Shown here in pieces: positions 46,955 to 55,244 of a DNA stretch of 64,000 bases. A model generated the notes under the pieces. The model saw nothing but the letters and a program-made list of their open reading frames with translations, was not told the DNA's origin and searched no databases. Every line of letters begins with the position of its first letter. The stretch's first letter is position 1. A program made the position numbers and the translations under genes. Location of the stretch: positions 3,038,001-3,102,000 of the forward strand of contig LR134353.1 of NCBI GenBank assembly GCA_900637135.1. Reading direction: 5' to 3'. The DNA comes from Mycolicibacterium flavescens (lineage in GTDB: Bacteria > Actinomycetota > Actinomycetes > Mycobacteriales > Mycobacteriaceae).

Positions 46955-48605
46955 GACGCCCACGGCCGTCGACGCCGTCGCCGAACGCTATCTGGACACC
47001 CTCGCCGCGCTCGACCCTTGTGCGGCAACCGAAATGGGGATCACCGGCCACGACCGCAACTACGACGAGGAGATCACCGACTACTCCCCCGACGGCGTCG
47101 CCGCACGTGCCGACGCCGCGCGCCACACACTGCGGGAGCTCGACAACGTCACCGCCGAGGACGCCGTCGACGAGGTGACGGTGGCGGCGATGCGCGAGCG
47201 CCTCGGCATCGTGATCGACATCAACGACGCCGGGCTCGATATGGGCGAACTCAACGTGATCGCCTCCCCGCTGCAGTCGATGCGCGACGTGTTCGACCTC
47301 ATGCCTACCGAAACCGACGACGACTGGGCGGTGATCGCGCGCCGACTCTCACACGTGCCCGACCGTGTCGCCGGATATGCCGACGCGCTGCGGACCGCGG
47401 TCACCATCGGCCGTCCCCCCGCGGTGCGCCAGGTCGCGCGCGGCATCGAGCAGTCCGCAAGCATCCAGCACCTGTTGGTGGACATGGTCGCGGCCGCGGT
47501 CCCCGACAACGCAACGCTGCACGACGAACTGCAACAGAACGCCGCCCATGCGGCGAACGCCTACCGCGAACTCGGCAGGATTCTCGGAGACGAGATCGCA
47601 CCACATGCGCGCGTCGAGGATGCGGTGGGCCGCGACGCCTACCGGTTGTGCTCACGTTCCTTTCTCGGCGCCGAGGTCGATTTCGAGGAGACATACGAGT
47701 GGGGCCTTCAGCGGCTGGAAAGCATTGTCGCCGAACAGGAGAAGCTTGCCAAGCAGTTGTACCCCGGAACGTCGATCGCGGACGCGCTGCGGCGCCTGGA
47801 CACCGAGGAGCGCTACCTCATCCAGGGCGTCGACGCACTGCAGGCATGGATGCAAGACCTCTCCGACCGCGCTGTCGAGGCGCTCGCCGACACGCACTTC
47901 GACATCGCCGAACCGCTGCGCGAGCTGGAGTGCCGGATCGCGCCGACCCACACCGGCGGCATCTATTACACCGGTCCGTCGGAAGACTTCAGCAGACCCG
48001 GTCGGATGTGGTGGTCGGTTCCGCACGGCATCGACACCTTCCATACGTGGCAGGAGACGACGACGGTGTTCCACGAGGGCGTTCCGGGACACCATCTGCA
48101 GATCGGGCGTGCGGTCGTGCGCGCCGACCAACTCAACCGGTGGCGGCGACTGGGCTGTTTCGTATCGGGCCACGGGGAGGGTTGGGCGCTGTACGCCGAA
48201 CGGCTGATGGCCGAACTCGGTTGGCTCGAAGATCCCGGCGACCACATCGGAATGCTTGACGCGCAACGTTTTCGGGCCGCACGCGTCGTCATCGACATCG
48301 GTGTGCACTGCGCCATGACCGCACCCGACGGCACCGTGTGGGATGTCGACAAGGCGTGGCAATTTCTGGTCTCGCACAGCGCGATGAACGAGGAGCACCT
48401 GCAGTTCGAACTCGACCGCTACCTCGGCTGGCCGGGTCAGGCGCCGTCGTATGCGATCGGCCAGCGGATCTGGCAACGGCTGCGCGACGAGATGCTGGGC
48501 CGGGGTGTGCCGCTCAAGGAGTTCCATGACCGCGCCCTGGACCTCGGCGGATTGCCGCTCGACGTGCTCCGGTCCGCGCTGACGCGCGATTTCGCCTCCG
48601 GCTGA
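46923..48605 (+). CDS. DUF885 family metallopeptidase-like protein
   Basis: 560 residues from the GTG at 46923, overlapping ypfJ by 32 bases (TTG at 46947 would shorten the overlap to eight). DUF885 has an M32-like helical fold, and the zinc motif is TVFHEGVPGHHLQIGR, followed by GHGEGWALYAERLMAELG and MDxxxFELDRYLGWPGQAPSYAIGQRIW. Family members are uncharacterised, likely carboxypeptidases. The start choice is uncertain because no Shine-Dalgarno sequence precedes either candidate. Confidence 0.88.
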   Translation: MTRSPRTTLGRTPTAVDAVAERYLDTLAALDPCAATEMGITGHDRNYDEEITDYSPDGVAARADAARHTLRELDNVTAEDAVDEVTVAAMRERLGIVIDINDAGLDMGELNVIASPLQSMRDVFDLMPTETDDDWAVIARRLSHVPDRVAGYADALRTAVTIGRPPAVRQVARGIEQSASIQHLLVDMVAAAVPDNATLHDELQQNAAHAANAYRELGRILGDEIAPHARVEDAVGRDAYRLCSRSFLGAEVDFEETYEWGLQRLESIVAEQEKLAKQLYPGTSIADALRRLDTEERYLIQGVDALQAWMQDLSDRAVEALADTHFDIAEPLRELECRIAPTHTGGIYYTGPSEDFSRPGRMWWSVPHGIDTFHTWQETTTVFHEGVPGHHLQIGRAVVRADQLNRWRRLGCFVSGHGEGWALYAERLMAELGWLEDPGDHIGMLDAQRFRAARVVIDIGVHCAMTAPDGTVWDVDKAWQFLVSHSAMNEEHLQFELDRYLGWPGQAPSYAIGQRIWQRLRDEMLGRGVPLKEFHDRALDLGGLPLDVLRSALTRDFASG

Positions 48606-48645
48606 GCCCCTTTCACTGCCCGCTCGTACGCCCTAGCGTGGACGC

Positions 48646-49320
48646 ATGGATTCCGTGGCCGTCACGCCGAACCTCACCATGCTCGTCGTCAACGGGTGGC
48701 AGGTCTACGCCTGGCGCGACGGTGACTCGGTCACGCTGATCGACACCGGGGCACCGGGATCCGGCGCAGCCATCGCCGAGGCGGTGCCATCAATCGATCG
48801 GATAATCCTGACGCACGGACACGTCGACCACATCGGCTCGGCCGCCGAACTCCACAGATCGACCGGCGCCCCGGTTGTCGCCGGCGCAGGGGATGCCGCC
48901 GCGATTCGCGACGGAGCTGCGCTGCCCCCACCGGTGTTCGAGGACTGGGAGGTGCCGATCCACGCGCGTGTCGCAGCAGGATTGCCCGATGCTGCCGAGC
49001 CCGTCCCTGTCGCCCGGGAACTGTGCGACGGCGACATGCTGGATTTCGGTGGCGGCGCCGAGGTCCTGTCGATACCGGGTCACACCGAGGGCAGCATCGC
49101 GATTCATCTGCCCCGCCACGGCGTGCTGCTCACCGGCGACACCATCGCCAACGTCGGCACGCTCATGCTCGGCACCTTCAACCAGGACCGTGCGCGCACG
49201 GTGGCGTCATTCCGCCGTCTTGCCGCGCTCGACATCGACACGGCGTGTTTCGGTCACGGCGACCCGATCGCTGCCGGCGCGGGCGACCGGCTCCGCGAGA
49301 TCGCCGCCACGTTGACGTGA
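48646..49320 (+). CDS. MBL-fold metallo-hydrolase
   Basis: 224 residues. Metal motif THGHVDHIG (H57, H59, D61, H62), second His in IPGHTEGSIAIHLP, Asp in LLTGDTIANVGTL and the last His in CFGHGDPI. These are the seven ligands of the beta-lactamase fold for two zinc or iron ions. Substrate not predictable. It begins 40 bases after the DUF885 stop and is followed by an NmrA-like gene. Confidence 0.9.
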   Translation: MDSVAVTPNLTMLVVNGWQVYAWRDGDSVTLIDTGAPGSGAAIAEAVPSIDRIILTHGHVDHIGSAAELHRSTGAPVVAGAGDAAAIRDGAALPPPVFEDWEVPIHARVAAGLPDAAEPVPVARELCDGDMLDFGGGAEVLSIPGHTEGSIAIHLPRHGVLLTGDTIANVGTLMLGTFNQDRARTVASFRRLAALDIDTACFGHGDPIAAGAGDRLREIAATLT

Positions 49321-49376
49321 CCGGCTCCATCCGAGTCACTCGACGAGTACCGTCACCGTGGTCGAAGGAGACATTC

Positions 49377-50123
49377 ATGCGCATTGCAATCGCAGGTGCG
49401 ACGGGGAACATCGGCGCCCGCACCGCCGCCGCGCTCGAGCGCGACGGCCACGAGGTGGTCCCCATCAGCCGCTCACAAGGGGTCGACCTGATGTCCGGTG
49501 AAGGCCTGGACGCCGCCCTCACCGGCGTGCAGGCCGTCGTCGACGCCATCAGCGCACCGCCCACCGATCGGGACCGAACCGTCGAGTACTTCGGCACCAC
49601 CACACGCAACCTGCTCGCCGCCGAACAACGCACGGGCGTCGGCCATCACGTCCTGCTCTCGATCGTCGGCATCCACGACATCGAAGGCAATCCGCACTAC
49701 TCAGGCAAGCGCGAGCAGGAGCGTCTCGTCGCCGACGGACCGGTGCCGTGGACGATCGTGCCCGCCACCCAGTTTCACGACTTCGCGGCCATGGTCGCCG
49801 GTTGGTTCGAACAGGACGGGGTGTCGACCATCGCGCCGTTGCTCATACAACCGATCGCGCCCGACGACATCGCCGAGGTTCTTGCCGAGGTCGCCGTCGG
49901 CCAACCGCAGGGCCGGTACGTGGATGTCGCGGGGCCCGAGACACAAGACCTCGTCGACATGGCCCGCCGGACGCTGGCCGCAAGGGGCAAACAGGTCAAG
50001 CTGGTGCCGACCTGGTCGGGCATGTTCGGGTTGTCGATGTCGGGAAATGTGTTGCTGCCGGGCGAGAATGCCCGCATCGCCCCGACGACGTTCGACGACT
50101 GGCTCGCCGCCGGCGCCAATTGA
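49377..50123 (+). CDS. NAD(P)-binding NmrA/atypical SDR protein
   Basis: 248 residues from an ATG with GAAGGAG upstream. Rossmann motif IAGATGNIGARTAAALERDGH, then VDAISAPPTDRDRTVEYFGTTTRNLLAAEQRTGVGHHVLLSIVGIHD, typical of NmrA-like or NAD(P)H-binding proteins that act as redox sensors or quinone reductases. No classical YxxxK is needed in this group, though HYSGKREQE provides a Tyr-Lys pair. Followed 13 bases on by another SDR. Confidence 0.86.
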   Translation: MRIAIAGATGNIGARTAAALERDGHEVVPISRSQGVDLMSGEGLDAALTGVQAVVDAISAPPTDRDRTVEYFGTTTRNLLAAEQRTGVGHHVLLSIVGIHDIEGNPHYSGKREQERLVADGPVPWTIVPATQFHDFAAMVAGWFEQDGVSTIAPLLIQPIAPDDIAEVLAEVAVGQPQGRYVDVAGPETQDLVDMARRTLAARGKQVKLVPTWSGMFGLSMSGNVLLPGENARIAPTTFDDWLAAGAN

Positions 50124-50136
50124 TCAGGAGAACTCG

Positions 50137-50964
50137 ATGACCAACCCCGATACCCCCCTCGCCGGAAAAGTTGCCTACGTGACGGGCGCCGCTCGCGGAC
50201 AGGGCCGTTCGCACTGCATACGGTTGGCCCGCGCCGGGGCCGACATCGTCGCGATCGACGCGTGCGGTCCGGTCGCCGAGCACAACGGCTATCCGCCCGC
50301 GCTCCCGGAGGATCTCGCCGAGACGGTGAGCCTCGTCGAAGGTGAGGGCCGCAAGATCGTCGCCGACCGCGTCGATGTCCGCGACCTCGCGGGCCAGCAG
50401 CGGGTGGTCTCCGACGCGATCGAACAGTTCGGCCGCCTCGACATCGTCGTCGCCAACGCCGGTGTGATGAATTGGGGTCGGCTGTGGGAGATTTCGGCAC
50501 AGCAGTGGCAGGAAGTCCTCGACGTCAACCTCACCGGTGTGTGGAACACGATCAAGGCCGCCGTGCCGCCGATGATCGAGGCGGGCAACGGCGGCTCCAT
50601 CATCACGATCAGTTCGGCGGCCGGCATCAAAGCCGTTCCCGGGTGCGGTCACTACTGCGCCAGCAAGTTCGGCGTCGTCGGGCTCACCAACTCGTTGGCG
50701 GTCGAACTCGGCGAGTTCGGCATCCGGGTCAACTCGGTGCATCCGTACGGCACCGACACCCCGATGGGCAACGACACCTCGATGTGGCAGGTCTTCGCCG
50801 ACCACCAGACCTACATCCACAGCTTCTCCCCCGGCGCGCTGCCGACGGAGTCGCTGGCGGACCCGGATCTGATCTCCGACATCGTCGTCTGGCTGGCCAG
50901 CGACGCCTCGTCACTGCTGACCGCGGCGCAAATCCCCGCGGACAAGGGCTATCTGAAGATTTGA
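50137..50964 (+). CDS. Mycofactocin-dependent-type SDR oxidoreductase
   Basis: 275 residues from an ATG with CAGGAG upstream. The N-terminal GKVAYVTGAARGQGRSHCIRLARAGADIVAIDAC with the enlarged insert after it (EHNGYPPALPEDLAETVSLVE) is the marker of the mycofactocin-coupled SDR subgroup; the NAD is non-exchangeable and regenerated through mycofactocin. NAG motif VVANAGVMNWG, catalytic Ser SSAAGIKAV and YCASKFG. It likely oxidises an alcohol in a catabolic route; the maturation genes mftABCDE are not in the window. Confidence 0.86.
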   Translation: MTNPDTPLAGKVAYVTGAARGQGRSHCIRLARAGADIVAIDACGPVAEHNGYPPALPEDLAETVSLVEGEGRKIVADRVDVRDLAGQQRVVSDAIEQFGRLDIVVANAGVMNWGRLWEISAQQWQEVLDVNLTGVWNTIKAAVPPMIEAGNGGSIITISSAAGIKAVPGCGHYCASKFGVVGLTNSLAVELGEFGIRVNSVHPYGTDTPMGNDTSMWQVFADHQTYIHSFSPGALPTESLADPDLISDIVVWLASDASSLLTAAQIPADKGYLKI

Positions 50965-51002
50965 GCTTCCCGCGAGTCTGAGCTTATGCGTCAAATCCGG
51001 CC

Positions 51003-51021
51003 GAACTTCGTGCAGAAGTTC
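51003..51021. terminator. Hairpin between convergent SDR and thioesterase genes
   Basis: GAACTTC (51003-51009) / GAAGTTC (51015-51021) with a five-base loop, in the 111-base gap between the mycofactocin-type SDR and the convergent thioesterase. Confidence 0.5.
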
Positions 51022-51030
51022 AGTTTCGGC

Positions 51031-51072
51031 GGGCGGGCACCGGCCGGGCGGGCAGCCGGGCGGGCACCGGCC
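51031..51072. repeat. 15-bp direct repeat, period 27
   Basis: GGGCGGGCACCGGCC at 51031-51045 and again at 51058-51072, separated by the related GGGCGGGCAGCC. Ends four bases before the thioesterase stop. Probably low-complexity sequence produced by slippage. Confidence 0.7.
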
Positions 51073-51075
51073 TTG

Positions 51076-51960
51076 TTACAGGCGCGACTGCTCCTTGATC
51101 GCCGTGTCGCTGGTGCGCAGCGGCCGGATCAGCGCGCCCTGGGTGAACGATGCGATCAGCTCACCGGCCTCGGTGTGCACGGTTCCGCGGACATACGACA
51201 TGCCTGCGCCCACCTGCGTGCTCTCGTGGCTGTACAGCAGCCACCCGTCGAGTCCGAACGGCTCATGGAAGCTGACCGACACCGTCATCGGTGCGGTCGA
51301 CACGGTGACGTGGGACTGCGCGGTGCCGATGCCCTCGTGGGCGCGCATGGTCGTCGAAATACCCAGGTGTCCAGTCAGATACGCGACGAGAGCCTTGGCG
51401 AGCTCGTCACGCTCGGGCGTCTTGTCGTAGTGCACCCAGGCATACAGTTCCGGCGGGCCGACCTCGTCGGGGCTGTTGACGTCGACGACATCGACCAGCC
51501 GGATCTCGCGACCGGCCATGGCCATGCGCGCGTCGTTCGCCTCGGCGGGCGGCTTGACCTCGGGGCGCGCGACGGCGTGGCGGATGACGTCGTCGGTCGG
51601 GACGTCGGTCAGCACGGTGACGGTGATGCAGCGCTTGCCGTTCTGCTTGGCCGCGACGACAGCGGTTGCGGTGGAACGGCCTTCGTTGACGACGTCGACC
51701 TCCAACTCGACCGGCCCGGCCGCGACCATGACCGCCCGCGAGAACACCGCATGCGCCGACCGCACCGACTTGCCCTCGAATCGTTTGGCCACCGCCACGA
51801 TCACCTGGGCGAGCACCTGGGTGCCCTCGACGACCTGCCGGTCCTCCTCACCGGCCGGGCCGGTCTCGGCGATGAATCGGTTGTCCCCGTCCTGGCGGAC
51901 GTCGAACAGGTCGAGCAGGGTGTCGACGGTCCACTGTTGCTGAGCTGAGTCTGTCGTCAT
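51076..51960 (-). CDS. Acyl-CoA thioesterase (double hot-dog)
   Basis: 294 residues from the ATG at 51960. TesB-like arrangement: first hot-dog with GTQVLAQVIVAVAKRFEGKSVRSAHAVFSRAV, second with FHEPFGLDGWLLYSHESTQVGAGMSYVRGTVHTEAGELIASFTQGALIRP, the LLY-x-S and Q-x-G residues of the active face being conserved. It hydrolyses acyl-CoA to release CoA. Divergent from a TetR gene, with that regulator's operator 34 bases upstream of the start, so likely coregulated with the catabolic genes that follow. Confidence 0.82.
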   Translation of the reverse strand: MTTDSAQQQWTVDTLLDLFDVRQDGDNRFIAETGPAGEEDRQVVEGTQVLAQVIVAVAKRFEGKSVRSAHAVFSRAVMVAAGPVELEVDVVNEGRSTATAVVAAKQNGKRCITVTVLTDVPTDDVIRHAVARPEVKPPAEANDARMAMAGREIRLVDVVDVNSPDEVGPPELYAWVHYDKTPERDELAKALVAYLTGHLGISTTMRAHEGIGTAQSHVTVSTAPMTVSVSFHEPFGLDGWLLYSHESTQVGAGMSYVRGTVHTEAGELIASFTQGALIRPLRTSDTAIKEQSRL

Positions 51961-51993
51961 GACAAGGAACAGTAACCGAGCTTCTACAAAAGC

Positions 51994-52008
51994 GGTAACG
52001 TCGTTACC
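51994..52008. promoter_or_regulatory. TetR operator, site A (thioesterase/tetR divergon)
   Basis: GGTAAC-GTC-GTTACC, a perfect 6-bp dyad with three-base centre, between the thioesterase start (51960) and the TetR start (52038). It matches the site at 52751-52765 (GGTAAYGTCRTTACC). Confidence 0.8.
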
Positions 52009-52037
52009 AGTCGATCTCGAGCCGGAAGGTGACGACC

Positions 52038-52688
52038 ATGGCCAAGCCGAGCGGGCGCCCCGCCGCGGGCGCCACACGCATGGCCGACGCCGCCGATGGC
52101 GACCCCCGGCCCAAGCGCTTCATGAAGTCGGCGCTGGCGATCCTCGGCGAGACCGGGCGCACCGACTTCACCGTGCTCGAGGTGGTCGAACGGTCGAAGA
52201 CATCGCTGCGGTCCTTCTACCAACACTTCTCGACCAAAGACGAACTGCTGCTCGCGCTCGTCGACAAGATCATGGCCGAGTCGACGCGCCGCTGGCGCGA
52301 AGACACCGCCGGCCTGCCCGCCGCGACGGCCCTTCGCGTGCTCATCGACCGGATCTGCACCCCGCCCGAGACCACCACCCAGGACAAGGTCAACCGCGGC
52401 CTGACCAACTACAACGACCGCCTCGCCGAGACCTTGCCGCGCGAATACTCGCGCGTGCTCTCACCGGTCTACGAGCTGATCAAGGACATCATCAACCGCG
52501 GGATCGCCGAGGGCGTCTTCCGGTCGGACCTCAACGTCGACGCCCGGGCCGCACTGATCATGCAGTCGTCGCTGGGCGCGATCCGGCTGCAGGTGCTCGG
52601 CGCGGAACTCAGCGGCATACCGGTCGGCGCAGACGACATCTACGACTTCTGCCTCAGCGGGCTCACCGGCCCGGACCACAACGCTTGA
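52038..52688 (+). CDS. TetR family regulator of the catabolic cluster
   Basis: 216 residues from an ATG with GGAAGG upstream (an in-frame GTG is at 52029). HTH: RFMKSALAILGETGRTDFTVLEVVERSKTSLRSFYQHFSTKDELLLALVDKIM. The C-terminal domain is helical, with LTNYNDRLAETLPREYSRVLSPVYELIKDIINRGIAEGVFRSDL. It resembles mycobacterial repressors of steroid- and lipid-degrading genes only in general layout. Operators flank it at 51994-52008 and 52751-52765, so it should control itself, the thioesterase and the downstream amidohydrolase genes. Inducer unknown, perhaps an acyl-CoA. Confidence 0.9.
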   Translation: MAKPSGRPAAGATRMADAADGDPRPKRFMKSALAILGETGRTDFTVLEVVERSKTSLRSFYQHFSTKDELLLALVDKIMAESTRRWREDTAGLPAATALRVLIDRICTPPETTTQDKVNRGLTNYNDRLAETLPREYSRVLSPVYELIKDIINRGIAEGVFRSDLNVDARAALIMQSSLGAIRLQVLGAELSGIPVGADDIYDFCLSGLTGPDHNA

Positions 52689-52748
52689 CCTGCGCCGCAC
52701 CGGCGGAGAACAGGCTTCTCCGGCGCCGCTGTTTCTGCTGGTCCCAAA

Positions 52749-52767
52749 GTGGTAATGTCATTACCAC
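52749..52767. promoter_or_regulatory. TetR operator, site B (amidohydrolase promoter)
   Basis: GTGGTAATGTCATTACCAC, a perfect 8-bp dyad around GTC, 32 bases upstream of the amidohydrolase start. Its core GGTAATGTCATTACC differs from site A only in the symmetric C/T and G/A pair. Confidence 0.85.
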
Positions 52768-52798
52768 TAACAGCCAATCAGACTTGCAGGAGGCGAAC

Positions 52799-54022
52799 AT
52801 GACACGCCAGCTTCCGTATCCCGTGTTCGACGCGGACAACCACTTCTACGAGCCCAAAGAGGCGCTGACCAAGTTCCTCCCGGACCACCGCAAGCACGTC
52901 ATCGACTACATCGAGGTGCGCGGACGGACCAAGATCATGGTGCGCAACCAGGTCAGCGACTACATCCCGAACCCCACCTTCGAGGTTGTCGCGCGCCCGG
53001 GCGCCCAGGAGGAGTACTTCAAGCACGGCAGCGGCGGCAAAAGCTTCCGGGAGGTGATGGGCAAGCCGATGAAGGCGATTCCGGCCTTCCGCGAACCCGC
53101 CGCGCGACTCGAGGTCATGGACGGCCTCGGCCTGGATTACTCGCTGATGTTCCCGACCCTGGCCAGCCTGGTCGAGGAGCGGATGAAGGACGATCCGGAA
53201 CTGATCCTCGACGTCATCCACGCGCTCAACGAGTGGATGTACGAGACCTGGCAGTTCAACTACGAGGACCGGATCTTCTCCACCCCGGTGATCAACCTCG
53301 GCATCGTCGACCGCGCGCTCGAAGAACTCGAATGGTGTCTGGAGCGCGGCGCCAAGACGGTTCTGGTCCGGCCGGCGCCGGTGCCCGGTGTGCGCGGCAC
53401 GCGGTCGTTCGGGTTGCCCGAGTTCGACCCGTTCTGGGACGCCTGCGTCAAGGCCGGTATCCCGGTGTCGATGCACGCCTCGGACTCCGGCTACGCCGAG
53501 TACCTCAACGACTGGGAACCGGCCGATGAGTACCTGCCGTTCAAGCCGACCGCGTTCCGGATGGTGTCGATGGGCAAGCGGCCGATCGAGGACTCGATGG
53601 CCGCGCTGGTGTGCCACGGCGCGCTGACCCGCAATCCCGATCTGCGGATTCTGTCCATCGAGAACGGCGCCGACTGGGTGCCGTACCTGTTCAAGCAGTT
53701 CGAGGGCGTCTACAAGAAGATGCCGCAGGAGTTCCCCGAGAACCCGATCGAGGCGTTCAAGCGTGGGGTGTATGTCGCACCGTTCTGGGAGGACGACTTC
53801 GCCAAGATGGCCGACCTCATCGGCGTCGACCGGGTGATCTTCGGGTCGGATTGGCCGCACCCGGAGGGGCTGGCCGAGCCGACCCATCTGATCGACGACC
53901 TGCAGGGACTCGACGAGGAAGGCCAGCGGAAGGTCATGGGCGGCAACATGATCGACCTGTTCAAGGTGCCCAACGAGATCGTCCACAACCCCGACGTGCC
54001 CGCGCTCGTCATCCCCGCCTGA
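52799..54022 (+). CDS. Amidohydrolase-2 family protein
   Basis: 407 residues from an ATG with AGGAGG upstream. TIM-barrel of the ACMSD-like decarboxylase/hydrolase group: FDADNHFYEPKEALTKFL at the N terminus (Asp-x-x-His, where D-x-H would be usual), PVSMHASDSGYAEYL in the middle and VIFGSDWPHPEGLAEP near the end, giving the metal His and Asp. LRILSIENGADWVPYLFK contains the conserved Glu. Typical in mycobacterial steroid and aromatic catabolic loci. The upstream frame is open through tetR but is not coding. Confidence 0.9.
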   Translation: MTRQLPYPVFDADNHFYEPKEALTKFLPDHRKHVIDYIEVRGRTKIMVRNQVSDYIPNPTFEVVARPGAQEEYFKHGSGGKSFREVMGKPMKAIPAFREPAARLEVMDGLGLDYSLMFPTLASLVEERMKDDPELILDVIHALNEWMYETWQFNYEDRIFSTPVINLGIVDRALEELEWCLERGAKTVLVRPAPVPGVRGTRSFGLPEFDPFWDACVKAGIPVSMHASDSGYAEYLNDWEPADEYLPFKPTAFRMVSMGKRPIEDSMAALVCHGALTRNPDLRILSIENGADWVPYLFKQFEGVYKKMPQEFPENPIEAFKRGVYVAPFWEDDFAKMADLIGVDRVIFGSDWPHPEGLAEPTHLIDDLQGLDEEGQRKVMGGNMIDLFKVPNEIVHNPDVPALVIPA

Positions 54023-54040
54023 GTTCAGGCACCGTCGCGA

Positions 54041-54072
54041 AACGTGCGTGTCGATGCGTCGACACGCACGTT
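54041..54072. terminator. Tight hairpin between amidohydrolase and acyl-CoA dehydrogenase
   Basis: AACGTGCGTGTCGA (54041-54054) / TCGACACGCACGTT (54059-54072), a perfect 14-bp stem with loop TGCG. It lies 19 bases after the amidohydrolase stop and 24 before the next start, so it may lower expression of the acyl-CoA dehydrogenase genes or end the first transcript. Confidence 0.7.
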
Positions 54073-54095
54073 CGCACGATTACGAAAGAGAGCCC

Positions 54096-55244
54096 GTGAC
54101 CGATAGCTCGAACAACGGCACGAATCCTGAGGTACTGCTCTTCGCCTCGACGACGCAGTCGTTCCTCGAAAAGGAAGTGCCGCTGAGTCGGATACGCGAG
54201 ATGCACGATGCCGGAACGTCGTTCGACGCCGACTGGTGGCGTCGCGCCGTCGAGCTGGGCTGGACCAGCCTCCTGATTCCCGAGGAACTCGGCGGCGGCA
54301 GCGTCTCCGGGGAGGGCGTCAAGGACCTGGCGCTCGTCGCCGAGATCGCCGGCAAGACCGTCGCTCCCGGTCCGCTGCACCCGGTCAGCACCGTGCTCGC
54401 CGGACTGGTGGAGGCGCCCGTCGGCCACGAGGACACCATCGAGGCGCTGGTGGCCGGCGACGCGGTGGCCAGCTGGGCGGTCTACGAGCCCGGGCAGCAG
54501 TGGTCACCGCTGACGCCGACCGTCACCGCCACCGCCACCGCGACCGGGTTCCGTATCGACGGGGTCAAAGACCGGGTCGAGGCCGGCGCCGACAGCGCAT
54601 TGTTCTTGGTCACAGCACAATCCGACGACGGTATCCACCAGTTCCTCATACCCGCGGACGCACCGGGTGTGCGCGTGGAGCCGCAGCGCTCGATCGACAT
54701 GGTGAAGACCTACGCCCGCGTGCACTTCGACGGGGTCGAGGTCGATGCGGGCGCGGCGGTGGGCACCGCCGATCAGACACCGGCCCTGATCGAGCGGCAG
54801 ACCCAGATCGCCTGCGTACTGCAGTGCGCGGAGGTGGTCGGCATCCTGGATACGGTGCTGGCCTTCACGATTCAGTGGGGCTTCGACCGGCTTTCCTTCG
54901 GTCGCCCCCTTGGCTCGTATCAGGCGCTCAAGCACAAATACGCCGACCTGAAGATCTGGTTCGAAGGGTGCCGTGCCACGACCAACGCAGCGGTGGCCGA
55001 GGTGGCAGCGCGGACGCCCGGTGCGGCGATGGCCGTCAGCGTCGCGAAATCGTACGTGGGCGAATACTCACCGGGCATGTTGCAGCTGTGCGTGCAGCTG
55101 CACGGCGGCATCGGGGTGACGTGGGAACACGACCTGCACCTGTTCCTGCGACGAACCACCTTGAACCGCTCGATGTTCGGCACTCCCGAGGAGCACAACC
55201 TGCGCGTCTACTCCCTCACCAAGAACCTGGAGCATGCGTCATGA
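54096..55244 (+). CDS. Acyl-CoA dehydrogenase, subunit A of a pair
   Basis: 382 residues from a GTG at 54096. Flavoprotein fold: an N-terminal helical domain with WRRAVELGWTSLLIPEELGGGSVSGEGVKDLALVAEIAGK, a middle barrel that is short and lacks the usual full FAD loop, and a C-terminal helical bundle with FGRPLGSYQALKHKYADLKIWFEGCR and LHGGIGVTWEHDLHLFLRR. No catalytic Glu at the family position is obvious. In mycobacteria such proteins form alpha2beta2 heterotetramers with the next gene's product (FadE26-FadE27 type). The next ATG overlaps its stop (ATGA). Confidence 0.85.
   Translation: MTDSSNNGTNPEVLLFASTTQSFLEKEVPLSRIREMHDAGTSFDADWWRRAVELGWTSLLIPEELGGGSVSGEGVKDLALVAEIAGKTVAPGPLHPVSTVLAGLVEAPVGHEDTIEALVAGDAVASWAVYEPGQQWSPLTPTVTATATATGFRIDGVKDRVEAGADSALFLVTAQSDDGIHQFLIPADAPGVRVEPQRSIDMVKTYARVHFDGVEVDAGAAVGTADQTPALIERQTQIACVLQCAEVVGILDTVLAFTIQWGFDRLSFGRPLGSYQALKHKYADLKIWFEGCRATTNAAVAEVAARTPGAAMAVSVAKSYVGEYSPGMLQLCVQLHGGIGVTWEHDLHLFLRRTTLNRSMFGTPEEHNLRVYSLTKNLEHAS

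Noticed and set aside
51959..52798. Possible N-terminal extension of the amidohydrolase through tetR
   Set aside because: The region is tetR in another frame with a clear HTH; the amidohydrolase has its own AGGAGG and ATG plus an operator upstream.
54236..55240. Possible long N-terminal extension of the second acyl-CoA dehydrogenase
   Set aside because: It overlaps the first dehydrogenase in another frame and is Arg-rich; ATGA coupling at 55241 fits the family.
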